From CAYSRC01 sp964433495 (GTDB lineage Bacteria > Bacillota > Clostridia > Oscillospirales > Ruminococcaceae): a DNA stretch of 35,105 nt. The stretch is taken from the NCBI GenBank assembly GCA_964433495.1, contig CAYSRC010000024.1, positions 1 through 35,105 on the forward strand. Direction: 5' to 3'. Below are positions 24,095 to 31,800 of the stretch, piece by piece (position 1 is the first letter of the stretch; every line of letters begins with the position of its first letter). Below the pieces are notes generated by a model. That model ran no database searches. It was not told where the DNA came from and saw nothing but the letters and a program-made list of their open reading frames with translations. The position numbers were made by a program, and so were the translations under genes.

Positions 24095-24175
24095 ATGGTT
24101 ACATACGAGGGGCTTTTCGCCTTCACGCTCGTACTCATAGGCCTTGCTGCTCTTTTTTTGAGCAAAAAGAAATAA
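24095..24175 (+). CDS. Small hydrophobic type I toxin (TxpA/holin-like toxin family)
   Basis: A 26-residue peptide: MVTYEGLFAF, then a single hydrophobic helix (TLVLIGLAALFL) and a basic tail SKKK. The layout of short polar start, Y-E-x-L, one membrane span and C-terminal lysines is that of the putative holin-like toxins such as TxpA/YonT/BsrH of Bacillus prophages, which insert into the membrane and damage growth when not silenced by an antisense RNA. A strong GGGGGTGG site precedes ATG 24095. The stop codon lies inside the terminator stem, as in that family. An antisense promoter faces it from the right. It sits between minus-strand phage genes, matching the usual prophage location. Confidence 0.85.
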   Translation: MVTYEGLFAFTLVLIGLAALFLSKKK

Positions 24176-24257
24176 CCGCCCAACCCTCACAAAGTTAGCG
24201 GTTATTTCTTAGCCAAAACTTTTCGAGGCTGACCGTCTGTCGACAGCGCCTTTTACT
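24164..24257 (-). ncRNA. Antisense antitoxin RNA (RatA-like)
   Basis: A predicted transcript of about 94 bases from the strong promoter at 24264-24293, running against the 3' end of the toxin mRNA and ending in the shared hairpin AAATAACCGC/GCGGTTATTT, followed on this strand by CTTTTT (T-run 24168-24164). It overlaps the last codons and 3' UTR of the toxin, the arrangement of txpA/RatA. The transcript ends are predicted, not observed. Confidence 0.75.
24170..24207. terminator. Bidirectional terminator shared by toxin and antitoxin RNA
   Basis: AAATAACCGC (24170-24179) pairs with GCGGTTATTT (24198-24207). The T-run is better on the minus strand. Confidence 0.85.
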
Positions 24258-24263
24258 ACCCAT

Positions 24264-24293
24264 ATTATATCCTACCCCCGCACCGTCTGTCAA
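24264..24293 (-). promoter_or_regulatory. Strong promoter of the antisense RNA
   Basis: Consensus TTGACA (24293-24288), an 18-bp spacer, consensus TATAAT (24269-24264). It is stronger than the toxin promoter, as expected for an antitoxin. Confidence 0.88.
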
Positions 24294-24315
24294 CCCGAGC
24301 GCCCGCTCGGGTTTT
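24292..24315. terminator. Hairpin between phage genes and antisense promoter
   Basis: AACCCGAG/CTCGGGTT with a 6-base loop. T-rich on the plus strand (TTTTTA), weaker on the minus. It overlaps the -35 box of the antisense RNA and probably ends the minus-strand phage transcript. Confidence 0.55.
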
Positions 24316-24358
24316 TATGTGCAGTTTTTCCCCGCCTTTCGACCTCCTCCGCCTTTTC

Positions 24359-24625
24359 TCACCCCTCCAGCTTCGTCAGCCTCTTCTCGTGCTCGTCCAG
24401 CCGGGCGTCCTGCTTTTCGTTGTGCTCCCACAGCCGCCTGTGCCCCTCCGAGTTCTTCGCCGTCTGTGCGTTAAAGTCCGCCTTGAGTTCGTCGAGCACC
24501 GTTTGCAGCTTGGTGATCGTGCTGTTCAACTTGAGCACCGGCGCGCCCACTGCCGCGAACAGCCCGACCGGCGTCACGATCACGGTCACGATCTCCCACT
24601 GTGTCAACCTAAACGCCTCCCTCAC
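24359..24625 (-). CDS. Small phage membrane protein with coiled coil (XhlA-like)
   Basis: An 88-residue protein. The N-terminus MREAFRLTQWEIVTVIVTPV starts a single membrane span (about residues 10-32). The rest is a long charged helix with heptad spacing: TITKLQTVLDELKADF, then KNSEGHRRLWEHNEKQDARL and HEKRLTKLEG. The same layout is seen in XhlA/haemolysin-type and other phage lysis-module proteins, where membrane span and coiled coil are in the opposite or same order; the exact family is uncertain. It overlaps the next upstream gene (24622) by 4 bases, ATGA-type coupling, which supports joint translation. Confidence 0.7.
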   Translation of the reverse strand: MREAFRLTQWEIVTVIVTPVGLFAAVGAPVLKLNSTITKLQTVLDELKADFNAQTAKNSEGHRRLWEHNEKQDARLDEHEKRLTKLEG

Positions 24626-24990
24626 ATCAGCCCTAACTTCGCAAGCTGTGTCTCGATGTACGTCGGCTTGCCCAGCTTGAATATAAGGCGCTCAACGCGC
24701 TGCTCGGGGTTCTCGGGGCTGTCCGCCGCCTGTATGACCTGTTCGATCCCGACCTTGAGCTTGAGCGTATATCCCTCGTATACATTGCTTGTGCCCATTT
24801 CCTCGTTTGTGAGTGTAAGGCTCGCCGTGTTTTTGCTGTCGCTCAAAATGCCGCTCAGCTCGTCCACGCTCACCGCGTCTCTTTCGCAGGTAAAGGTCAG
24901 CGTGCGGCGGTTGCTGCCGCCCCAAAACTCCTCCGTCTCGAGTGCGTCGAGATGTTCTATTTCTTTACCGTTCGCAAACTTGATTTTCAT
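24622..24990 (-). CDS. Small phage protein, probable tail or head-completion type
   Basis: A 122-residue protein starting MKIKFANGKEIEHLDALETE. Predominantly beta, with segments RRTLTFTCERDAVS, DELSGILSDSKNTASLTLTN and YEGYTLKLKVGIEQVI. Proteins of this type, often starting with MKIKFANG or similar, occur in tail modules of Firmicutes phages and carry no assigned function that I can name. The start at 24990 fits the family-like N-terminus, but no Shine-Dalgarno is present: the DNA just upstream belongs to a plus-strand fragment of another gene, so the promoter and ribosome site seem to have been lost. The 3' end overlaps the next gene by 4 bases. Confidence 0.6.
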   Translation of the reverse strand: MKIKFANGKEIEHLDALETEEFWGGSNRRTLTFTCERDAVSVDELSGILSDSKNTASLTLTNEEMGTSNVYEGYTLKLKVGIEQVIQAADSPENPEQRVERLIFKLGKPTYIETQLAKLGLM

Positions 24991-24992
24991 AC

Positions 24993-25318
24993 ACGGCGGT
25001 GACATGCCCGAACATTTTTCACTCGCTGTTGCCGAGAAATGGATTAAAGGCATGGAAAACAGCGACGGGACAAAAGGCGGTCATTGGTCTCTTGACAAAA
25101 TCAAGCAGACAGCAGCACAAAAGAATTTGCCTTACGACCCTGTTGAGTTGTGGGCTGCGATGAACGCCGAGTACAGTGATCGCAGCAAGGTCAACTCTCG
25201 TTACGGCATAAACAGCATTGACTGCTATATCGATTCGGCAGTGGCCTTTTTGCTTGAAGACAAGGACGCCGAGGACGATAAACTGCTTCGATATTACGAT
25301 TGTATCGTCAAAAAGTGA
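24993..25318 (+). pseudogene. Truncated DUF7841-like phage protein
   Basis: The frame encodes HGGDMPEHFSLAVAEKWIKG, MENSDGTKGGHWSLDKIKQT, YDPVELWAAMNAEYSD and CYIDSAVAFLLEDKDAEDDK. This resembles the C-terminal part of a phage head/tail-region protein in which a His-rich segment precedes M-x-E-H-F-S-L-x-V-A-E-K-W. The usual 50-60 residues before HGG are missing: upstream is the start of the minus-strand phage gene. An ATG at 25004 could restart translation (104 residues), but no ribosome site is visible. Its lower GC and different codon choice set it apart from the neighbouring genes. Confidence 0.6.
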
Positions 25319-25394
25319 TTATTTTTTAATCTCTATTGCCCACCTATTGCCCGCATTTAGCTTTACACAAAAGATGAAAATGGAATAAAATAAA

Positions 25395-25447
25395 AAATCA
25401 AAATCCCGAAAGCCCTGTAATGATCAGAGATTTCGGGATTTTTGATT
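25395..25447 (-). terminator. Terminator of tRNA-Ala
   Basis: Arms AATCAAAATCCCGAAA and TTTCGGGATTTTTGATT. On the minus strand it is followed by TTTTTTATTTTATT. It lies right after the tRNA. Confidence 0.88.
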
Positions 25448-25523
<76 letters not shown>

Positions 25524-25535
25524 ACGGCAAATATA

Positions 25536-25564
25536 ATTATAATACCCGGGACGGCGGTTGTCAA
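25536..25564 (-). promoter_or_regulatory. tRNA-Ala promoter
   Basis: Minus strand TTGACA (25564-25559), a 17-bp spacer, TATAAT (25541-25536): both boxes are consensus. Confidence 0.9.
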
Positions 25565-25767
25565 TGGTTTTTTGCGGAGGGTTTTGCGGAAGTTTTTTAT
25601 TGTCAAACACAGACCCTTGTCCGTGGGTGGGGCGGGGTGAGCGGATGCGGGACAAAAAATAATTGTTTTTGGCGGACGAAATGAGACTTTTTGATATTTT
25701 GTTTGGGGTACTCTCTTAATGGGAAAGGATGGACGGAAGAGAAAAAGCGGAATGGGGAGCGATGCCG

Positions 25768-26079
25768 ATGGAGGGTACCGATATAAAAAGAGAGAAAGAG
25801 GGGGCGGCGCCCGGGACGGGCAGGGCCGCCGGGAGGACGAGAAAGCGGGCGGGCGGAGCGCCGCTCAGCGCCGACGAGGCGATGCGGGAGCTGAGCGACA
25901 TCGCGGCGGGCAGGCGGGAGTACCCCGAGTTCACCTCGAAGGGCGAGGAATATATGTGTCTGCCGTCGGTCTCGGAGCGGCTGAAGGCGCTTGAGCTCAT
26001 CGGAAAGCACCTTGCGCTGTTTTCGGACACGGCGCGGGAGGACGGTGAGTTTAAGGTGGAGATAAGGGTTGTGGAATAA
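25768..26079 (+). CDS. Phage terminase small subunit
   Basis: About 103 residues. A basic, disordered N-terminus (TGRAAGRTRKRAGG) is followed by a helical part ADEAMRELSDIAAGRREYPE and the segment VSERLKALELIGKHLALFSD. The latter matches the C-terminal oligomerisation helix of Firmicutes phage small terminase proteins, where the S-x-x-x-R-L-K-A-L-E-L-L-G-K-x-x-x-x-F/W pattern is characteristic. The protein recognises phage DNA and recruits the large subunit. I choose ATG 25768 because GGGGAG lies 8 bases upstream; ATGs at 25729 and 25762 in the same frame are alternatives. The large subunit gene follows at about 280 bases, an unusually long gap for this pair. Confidence 0.75.
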   Translation: MEGTDIKREKEGAAPGTGRAAGRTRKRAGGAPLSADEAMRELSDIAAGRREYPEFTSKGEEYMCLPSVSERLKALELIGKHLALFSDTAREDGEFKVEIRVVE

Positions 26080-26362
26080 CTTTTAATGCGCGCGTCGCCT
26101 GATTTGAAGGCGGTGTGTGCGGGATCAGGGACAGCTCAACGGGAGACGGGGCTGCGGCAGGAGGGAGGAGGGCGGCCGATCGCCGGGGCTTTTTTCGGGG
26201 CTTCGGGCGAGAAAGGGCCCGAGGCGCCGGGCGGAGCTTTTGACGTTCGGGACGGGCAGAGGGGCGGGAGACGGGGGCGGGGCTCGAGCGAAACCGCCGC
26301 GCGGGGTTCGGAGCGAGCGGCGCTGTTTGGATGCGCCGGTATTTCGGGAAGGGGGGAGGACC

Positions 26363-27688
26363 GTGGTCATCGAGGTGACCCGCAAACAGTGGAGCTTTTG
26401 CAACGCCGACGCCGATGAGGTGCTGTTCGGCGGGGCGGCGGGCGGAGGCAAGAGCTATGGGCAGGTGATTGACGCACTGCTGTTTGCGATGAAATACGGC
26501 GGGAGCAGGCAGTTGATATTGCGAAGAACATACCCCGAGCTGGAGCGGTCGGTCATCGGGGTGCACCTCGCACTCTACCCGAGGGAGATATACACCTATC
26601 TGAGCTCTCTGCGCAAGGGGAGCTTTGCCAACGGGTCGGTCATCGAGTTCGGGAACTGCGAAAACGAGCGCGATGTGTACAAGTATCAGTCGGCGGAGTA
26701 CGATGTGATTCGATTTGACGAGCTGACCCACTTCACCGAGAGCATGTACACCTACCTCATCTCGCGGGTCAGGGGAGCGAATGGCTTCCCAAAACAGGTG
26801 AAGAGCACGACAAACCCCGGCGGCACGGGGCACCAATGGGTCAAGGCGAGGTTTATCGACTCGGGGCCGTGGGGGGTCAAGAACAGCTTTTGCAGCGGGA
26901 GCAGGCTTTTTATACAGTCGTTTGTCGACGACAACCGATTTTTGATGAACAGCGACCCGAGCTATAAGCGAAGGCTTGAAAACCTCGACGAAAAGAACAG
27001 GCGGGCGCTGCTGCTGGGAGAATGGGACATATTTGAGGGACAGTATTTCGGCGAGTTCGACAGGGCGGTGCACGTTGTGAAGCCCTTTAAGATACCGAAG
27101 GGATGGGCGAGGTACTTCGCGATGGACTATGGGCTTGACATGCTTGCGGGGTACTGGATCGCGCTTGACCCGTTCGGCCGGGCGTATGTGTACCGGGAGA
27201 TCTACCGCCGGGGGCTGGTGATATCGCGTGCGGCGGAGCTGATTCGCGGTATAACGCGGGAGGAGATGACAGCGTACATCGCGCCGCCCGACCTGTGGAA
27301 CCGCAGACAGGACAGCGGCAGGAGCGCCGCGGACATCTTCTCGGAGCACGGGATACCGCTTGTGAAAGCGAGCAACGACCGTGTGCAGGGGTGGTATGAC
27401 CTGAAGGAGTGGCTGCGCGTGCGGCCCGACGAGCAGGGGACGCGGCGACCGGGCCTTGTGATTTTTGAGGGGTGTGTCAACCTGATACGCTGTCTTGCGT
27501 CGGTGGTGTTTGACAGCGCAAACCCGAACGATGTGGCGAAGGAGCCGCACGAGCTGACCCACGCGCCCGACGCGCTGCGGTATTTTTGCGCGGGCCGACC
27601 GGCCCCCGCGCAGCCGGCCCCCGTGGAGGACGGGGAGACGCCGAGCGAGGATCGGCAGATCAACGATTTTTTGGAGTTTGGGAGATAG
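26363..27688 (+). CDS. Phage terminase large subunit
   Basis: A 441-residue DNA-packaging motor. The ATPase domain has Walker A FGGAAGGGKS (K30), an LILRRTYPELERS strand, Walker B DVIRFDELTHF (D119, E120) and the coupling motif KSTTNPGGTGHQWVKARF. The C-terminal RNase H-like nuclease begins YFAMDYGLDMLAGYWIALD, with a candidate catalytic Asp in MDYG, and has its last acidic residue in LTHAPDALRYF. Length and motifs indicate a complete protein. GTG 26363 follows GGGGAGGA; the same frame is open far upstream but has no ribosome site there. The portal gene that normally follows is missing: the next 900 bases are a terminator and repeats, so the phage is incomplete. Confidence 0.9.
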   Translation: MVIEVTRKQWSFCNADADEVLFGGAAGGGKSYGQVIDALLFAMKYGGSRQLILRRTYPELERSVIGVHLALYPREIYTYLSSLRKGSFANGSVIEFGNCENERDVYKYQSAEYDVIRFDELTHFTESMYTYLISRVRGANGFPKQVKSTTNPGGTGHQWVKARFIDSGPWGVKNSFCSGSRLFIQSFVDDNRFLMNSDPSYKRRLENLDEKNRRALLLGEWDIFEGQYFGEFDRAVHVVKPFKIPKGWARYFAMDYGLDMLAGYWIALDPFGRAYVYREIYRRGLVISRAAELIRGITREEMTAYIAPPDLWNRRQDSGRSAADIFSEHGIPLVKASNDRVQGWYDLKEWLRVRPDEQGTRRPGLVIFEGCVNLIRCLASVVFDSANPNDVAKEPHELTHAPDALRYFCAGRPAPAQPAPVEDGETPSEDRQINDFLEFGR

Positions 27689-27896
27689 GACGGCGAGCCT
27701 TGGAGAACGCGGCGCTGATTGGAGTTTGGGGATAAGGACGGGCCCTGAATGACGAGCGGAAAGGGTGCTGTACCGTCCGACGGCGGCATGCGGGGAACAG
27801 GGGCTTCGCGGCGCTTTGACGGGACGCCGCTTTGCCGGGAGAGCGGGACAGGGGGACAGGGGAGAAGGGGGAAGAGGATAGTTTAATTCGATTGCG

Positions 27897-27929
27897 GCTC
27901 TGCGGCGCTTTGCGCTGCGGGGCTTTTTT
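27897..27929 (+). terminator. Terminator, GCTCTGCGGCGC family, copy 1
   Basis: GCTCTGCGGCGC-TTT-GCGCTGCGGGGC (G-U pairs allowed), then six T residues. Near-identical hairpins occur at 33414 and 34773. Confidence 0.88.
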
Positions 27930-28025
27930 GATGCGCGTTTTGGCCCTTTTGAGGGAAGACGCGAGGCGCGGGAAGTGTGTAAGGGCGAGCGCGCGGTCAA
28001 ACGCATGGTCAAGGTCGCGGACAAT

Positions 28026-28229
28026 GCCTCGGTCACGCGTTGCATGACAACTCTCTTTGCACACACCCCGCATACTCTCGCGGGGTGAAGTCGCGAGGGT
28101 AAGTTTAATCGGAACAATAGCTCGAAAGGCGCATAACATCGCGTCGAATGTCAAATGTCCGTTTTGCTGCAATTCGATTAACTTGCGGGAATATGCGGGC
28201 CGTGTCGGCGCCAGCTGACGGAGGGATTA
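28026..28229. repeat. Modular repeat bounded by inverted B ends
   Basis: The left end is a B-like start (CCTCGGTCAC..GACA) in direct orientation; the right end is the reverse complement of a B start (AATCCCTCCGTCAGC read on the minus strand). Inside are CACCCCGC/GCGGGGTG (28064-28087) around ATACTCTC, TCGAAT/ATTCGA, and a reverse loop-1 GGGAATAT at 28188-28195. The outer arms CCCGCATA and TATGCGGG also pair. Confidence 0.6.
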
Positions 28230-28288
28230 TCAAGTCTTTGCTTCAGCCTGCTCGGGAACCGAACCCGCCCGAGATTACAGCCCTCTAC

Positions 28289-28505
28289 TCGGCAATCCCC
28301 CCCCCGCCGCTTTGCGGCTCTCCCCCCTTTACACACGCCTCACATATTCTCGTGGGGTGTGGTCGAGCGTAAAAGGAACGACGCTCGACATGCGGCGCGG
28401 GAATATGCGCTTTCCGCGCGTCGTTCCGATTACGACGTGCATCTACCGCACGGAGTGTCGGCCGTCGTACCGATTACGGCCGACCGCGCGGTAAGGGGGA
28501 CTTTA
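28289..28505 (+). repeat. Modular repeat with nested hairpins
   Basis: A decayed B frame (CAATCCCCCCCC..CTCCCCCCTTTACACAC .. GTAAGGGGGACTTTAAAGG). Inside are GCCTCAC/GTGGGGT (28337-28358) around ATATTCTC; GTCGAGCGT/ACGCTCGAC (28362-28389) around AAAAGGAACG; GCGC/GCGC (28395-28410) around GGGAATAT; and GTCGGCCGT/ACGGCCGAC (28457-28484) around CGTACCGATT. Confidence 0.8.
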
Positions 28506-28536
28506 AAGGCCCATTCCCGCAGGCTCTTGCACTTGA

Positions 28537-28582
28537 GGCTCCCTTGCCGAACGCCGTACCGATTGCGTTCGGCAAGGGAGCC
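28537..28582 (+). repeat. Perfect 18-bp loop-2 hairpin
   Basis: GGCTCCCTTGCCGAACGC and its exact complement surround CGTACCGATT. The outer part is the type B second hairpin (CTCCCTT/AAGGGAG), with the variable stem inserted at its loop. No gene is seen in 27930-28779 apart from a 29-codon open frame at 28629-28718, which I do not support. Confidence 0.9.
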
Positions 28583-28779
28583 AAAGGGTCGGGCGCAGGA
28601 GGAGGCTTTGAGGGCCGGGGATTAAGGGATGCGGAGGCAGAGGATTCGGGCTGCGGAGTTGTACGAGCTTGCTGCGCGTGAGAAAGGGGCTGCGCGGCGG
28701 AATGAGGCGGCGGATTGACGGTCATGCGGGGGAAGCGCCGGGTCGGACGGGGGACGGGTCAAAGAGGAGGAGACAGACA

Positions 28780-28803
28780 ATGACGGGGAAGGGGACGTTA
28801 TGA
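28780..28803 (+). CDS. Seven-codon leader ORF coupled to the toxin gene
   Basis: ATG at 28780 encodes MTGKGTL and stops at TGA 28801-28803, which overlaps the ATG of the large toxin gene as ATGA. The best Shine-Dalgarno of the region (AGAGGAGGAG, 28763-28772) is placed for this leader, not for the toxin, which suggests that toxin translation depends on reinitiation. Confidence 0.45.
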   Translation: MTGKGTL

Positions 28804-31800
28804 GGAAAAGAGAGCGGACAGGAGCAACTGCCTCAGTCGGAGCGGTGAAGTCAGCGGCGGCAAGGATAAAGGGCGAACGAGAAGAGGCCGATACCGGGAA
28901 GCCCCCATTGGGTGCGGTTTTGTCATCGGTGGGGAGCTTGAGACGGGGCATCTCCGCAAGCGCGAACAGCAGAAAGGCGACCGGCGGCGAGACCGCTTTG
29001 AGCGCACCGGGGGCGACGGGCTTGATTGGAGCGGCCGTGCGGGCGGCGAGGCAGGCGGATCGCGGAAGGACAGACATGAAAGGCATCCCTTCGGGGGCGG
29101 TTTTTTCAGCCGCGGGGAGCGCGGTGCAGGGAGCGCGCGCAAGGGAAGCCGGCGAGGGGAAGAGGACAAACGCAGCCGTTTTGAGCGGGACGGGGGCGGC
29201 AAGAGTAGGAACGGCAGGGCTGAGCGGTATGCCGGGGACGCCCGAAGTATCGGGGACGGGTTACGGCGGGGCGGCGACACCGACACCGACGTTCGGCGCG
29301 GACTATTCCCTTTTGCCGAGGCCCGCGCAGAACGCGGCGGCGGGAAGCGGCGGTATACGGTGGGGCGGACACCGCGGGTTTGATTTAGCGGGGTCGCGAG
29401 CCGAGCTTGAGCGGTCGGCCGCGGACATGGCCGCCCGCTACGGGAGGGGAGCGTCGGAGCCGGGCGGAGCGGCGGAGGAGAAAGGCCCTTCTGCGAGGGA
29501 GGAGAGCCTTTCGGAAAAACTGCGGACGATGCCCGACACGACCGCACTCAGCGGAGCTCTTTTTGAGGGCCTGAGCGAAGACGAGGGCAGGGGCAAGGGG
29601 GGAACACAGCCGGTCTATCTCCCGGAGCTGCCGGACAACGGGCTGCTGAGCGGGTTGGTTTTTGACGATGAGACGGCGAGGGCGCTTTTGGAAAAGAGAG
29701 AGGTCGAGCCTATCAAGTTTGACCCGCACCTGACGCCGATGCAGACAGGGCCCGATACGACCGCATTGAGCGGACATTTGTTTGACGCTGCGGACAAGGA
29801 CGGGCAAGCGCCCGCGGCGTATGCGCCGATGTCCGACAACACGGCCCTGTGGGGCAGGATGTCGGACGAGCAGGTGATGCGGGGGCTTATCGGATACAAC
29901 GGGTCGGGGGCGCCCGAGATAGAGCACAGTGTCAGAGCCACCCCGCTTGAAGGGAGCTTTGAGCAGCGGGTGGAAGAGAGCCGCAGCGAGGAGGAGACGC
30001 GGCGGAGATACGAGCGGATTATTTCGGATCACCCGGAGGCGAGGTACAGCAAAAGTCTGTATGAAAACTACAACGAATACTACAGGATTTTGGATGTTTA
30101 CGGGGAGAGCCCGGGCATATTGGTGCTAAAAAAGTTGGACGACCTTGAAAAGAGGATAGAGGCTGAGACGGAAGCCGCAGTTCAAGTGATGAATGACTGT
30201 CTCGAAAACGAGGATTTGATTGAACGCGGACATCGGCTTTCGTCATCCGAGGATTTCGACAGACGCGTGGATGAAGAAATAAGTTTCATTCGAGAAGAAC
30301 TTCCCTCATATGAGGACTTTATTGCGAGAACACACAGGAACTACGAGGCGGAAAACGCGGCGGATTTTACGGAGAGGGCGGGGGAGTACGAGCCGCAGCA
30401 GGTCGACTTCGGGGAGAACGACATCGACTTCTATTTCGCCAACCGAGACAGGCCGGATTTTTTGAACGACGCGGAGGATTATATACCGGGCAGAAACCGC
30501 TTCTATGAGATGGGGGAAGCGCTCGGCTGGGCGTACATGACGGACGAGGAGTACAGGATCTATGTGAACATAAGGGCGACGGAGGGGGTAGAGGAGGCGC
30601 ACGCCTTTTTCGACGCGCTGTACGAAAACGAGCTTAAACAGCGCAGGTTTGAGAAAAACGCGCAGGAGCTGTCGGAGCTGCCCACAGCGGGAAAGGCACT
30701 GTACTCGCTCACATCGGGGGCAATGAGCGGTCCCACCGGGATGATGCGGTTTTTCGACACGCTGGACGGCTCGGACGACCACGGGTTTAACAGCGCCAAC
30801 GAGATGTTCTCTGCGATGATGGAAGGGGCGAGCGAGGGCGAAAGGGCGCTGATGGACCTGTGCTATTCGGTCGGGGACATGTCGACACAGTCGGCTTTAT
30901 CGGGAAGCCTCGGCGTGTTCGGCAGGGCCGGGAGGGCCGCTACCTCCGCTTTGAACTTTATGGAGACATTCGGCGACCTTGCAGGCTCGGGAAAGAGCAC
31001 GGGGGAGGCTTTTGCGGGCGCACTCGCAGGCGCGGTATCGGAACAGGTGATCTCATGGGGGATAGAAGCGCTGGGAAGCAAGGGCGCGGCTCTGCTGACG
31101 AACGGGGAATTTGAAGGGGGAATGTCGGAGCTTTTATCGCAGAAGATGAGCGGGTGCGCAGATACACCGAGGGGAAGGGCGTTTCTCTACACCGCGACAC
31201 AGCTGTTGACGTCGGGCTTCGGGGAAGCGGCGGAAGAGATGGTGGGCTATACCCTCGAATGCGTCGTCGAAGGGCTGCAAAACGGAGGGGAGTTTTCGTT
31301 CGACCCGGAGGAGCTGTGTAAAAGAGGGCTCAAAGCGTTCGTTGTGTCGACGGTTACGAACGCGCCGGAAACGGTGGAGGGGTATCGCGAGCTGACCCAA
31401 TCTCTCACACGCGGGATGAGTGAGCGCGAAACGCAGGAGTTTTGGGTACAGCAGAGCGTCGCCGAGCTTGCCGGGGCTTACGACGCCGTGGCGAGGAGGC
31501 TGAAAGAGGCGGGGGTCGACCCCGAGATTGTGGACAGGATGATGCGCGAGGTGATGCGCGAGACGGTCGTCGCGGCCACAGAGGCGAGGATACGCGCCGA
31601 GGGAGGTGCGGACCCGGACGGACAAGCCCCGAATTATGACGGGCGGGGGGCGGACGGCGACGGACGCGGGGACAGCCGGACGGATGCCGAGGACGAACGG
31701 GCGATGTTAGATGCAGCGTACCGGGAGAGCCGGGAGCGACGAAACGGGAGAACGGACGTCGAAGCAGTGTCGGACGGGGACGCGGATTTGTATGACGCCG

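Noticed and set aside
25319..25380. Integrase C-terminal remnant on the minus strand (LNAGNRWAIEIKK, then stop)
   Set aside because: It resembles some integrase tails near a tRNA gene, but only about 13 residues are readable, too few to support.
28629..28718. 29-codon open frame before the toxin leader
   Set aside because: No Shine-Dalgarno and an Arg/Ala-rich translation of repeat-derived GC-rich DNA.
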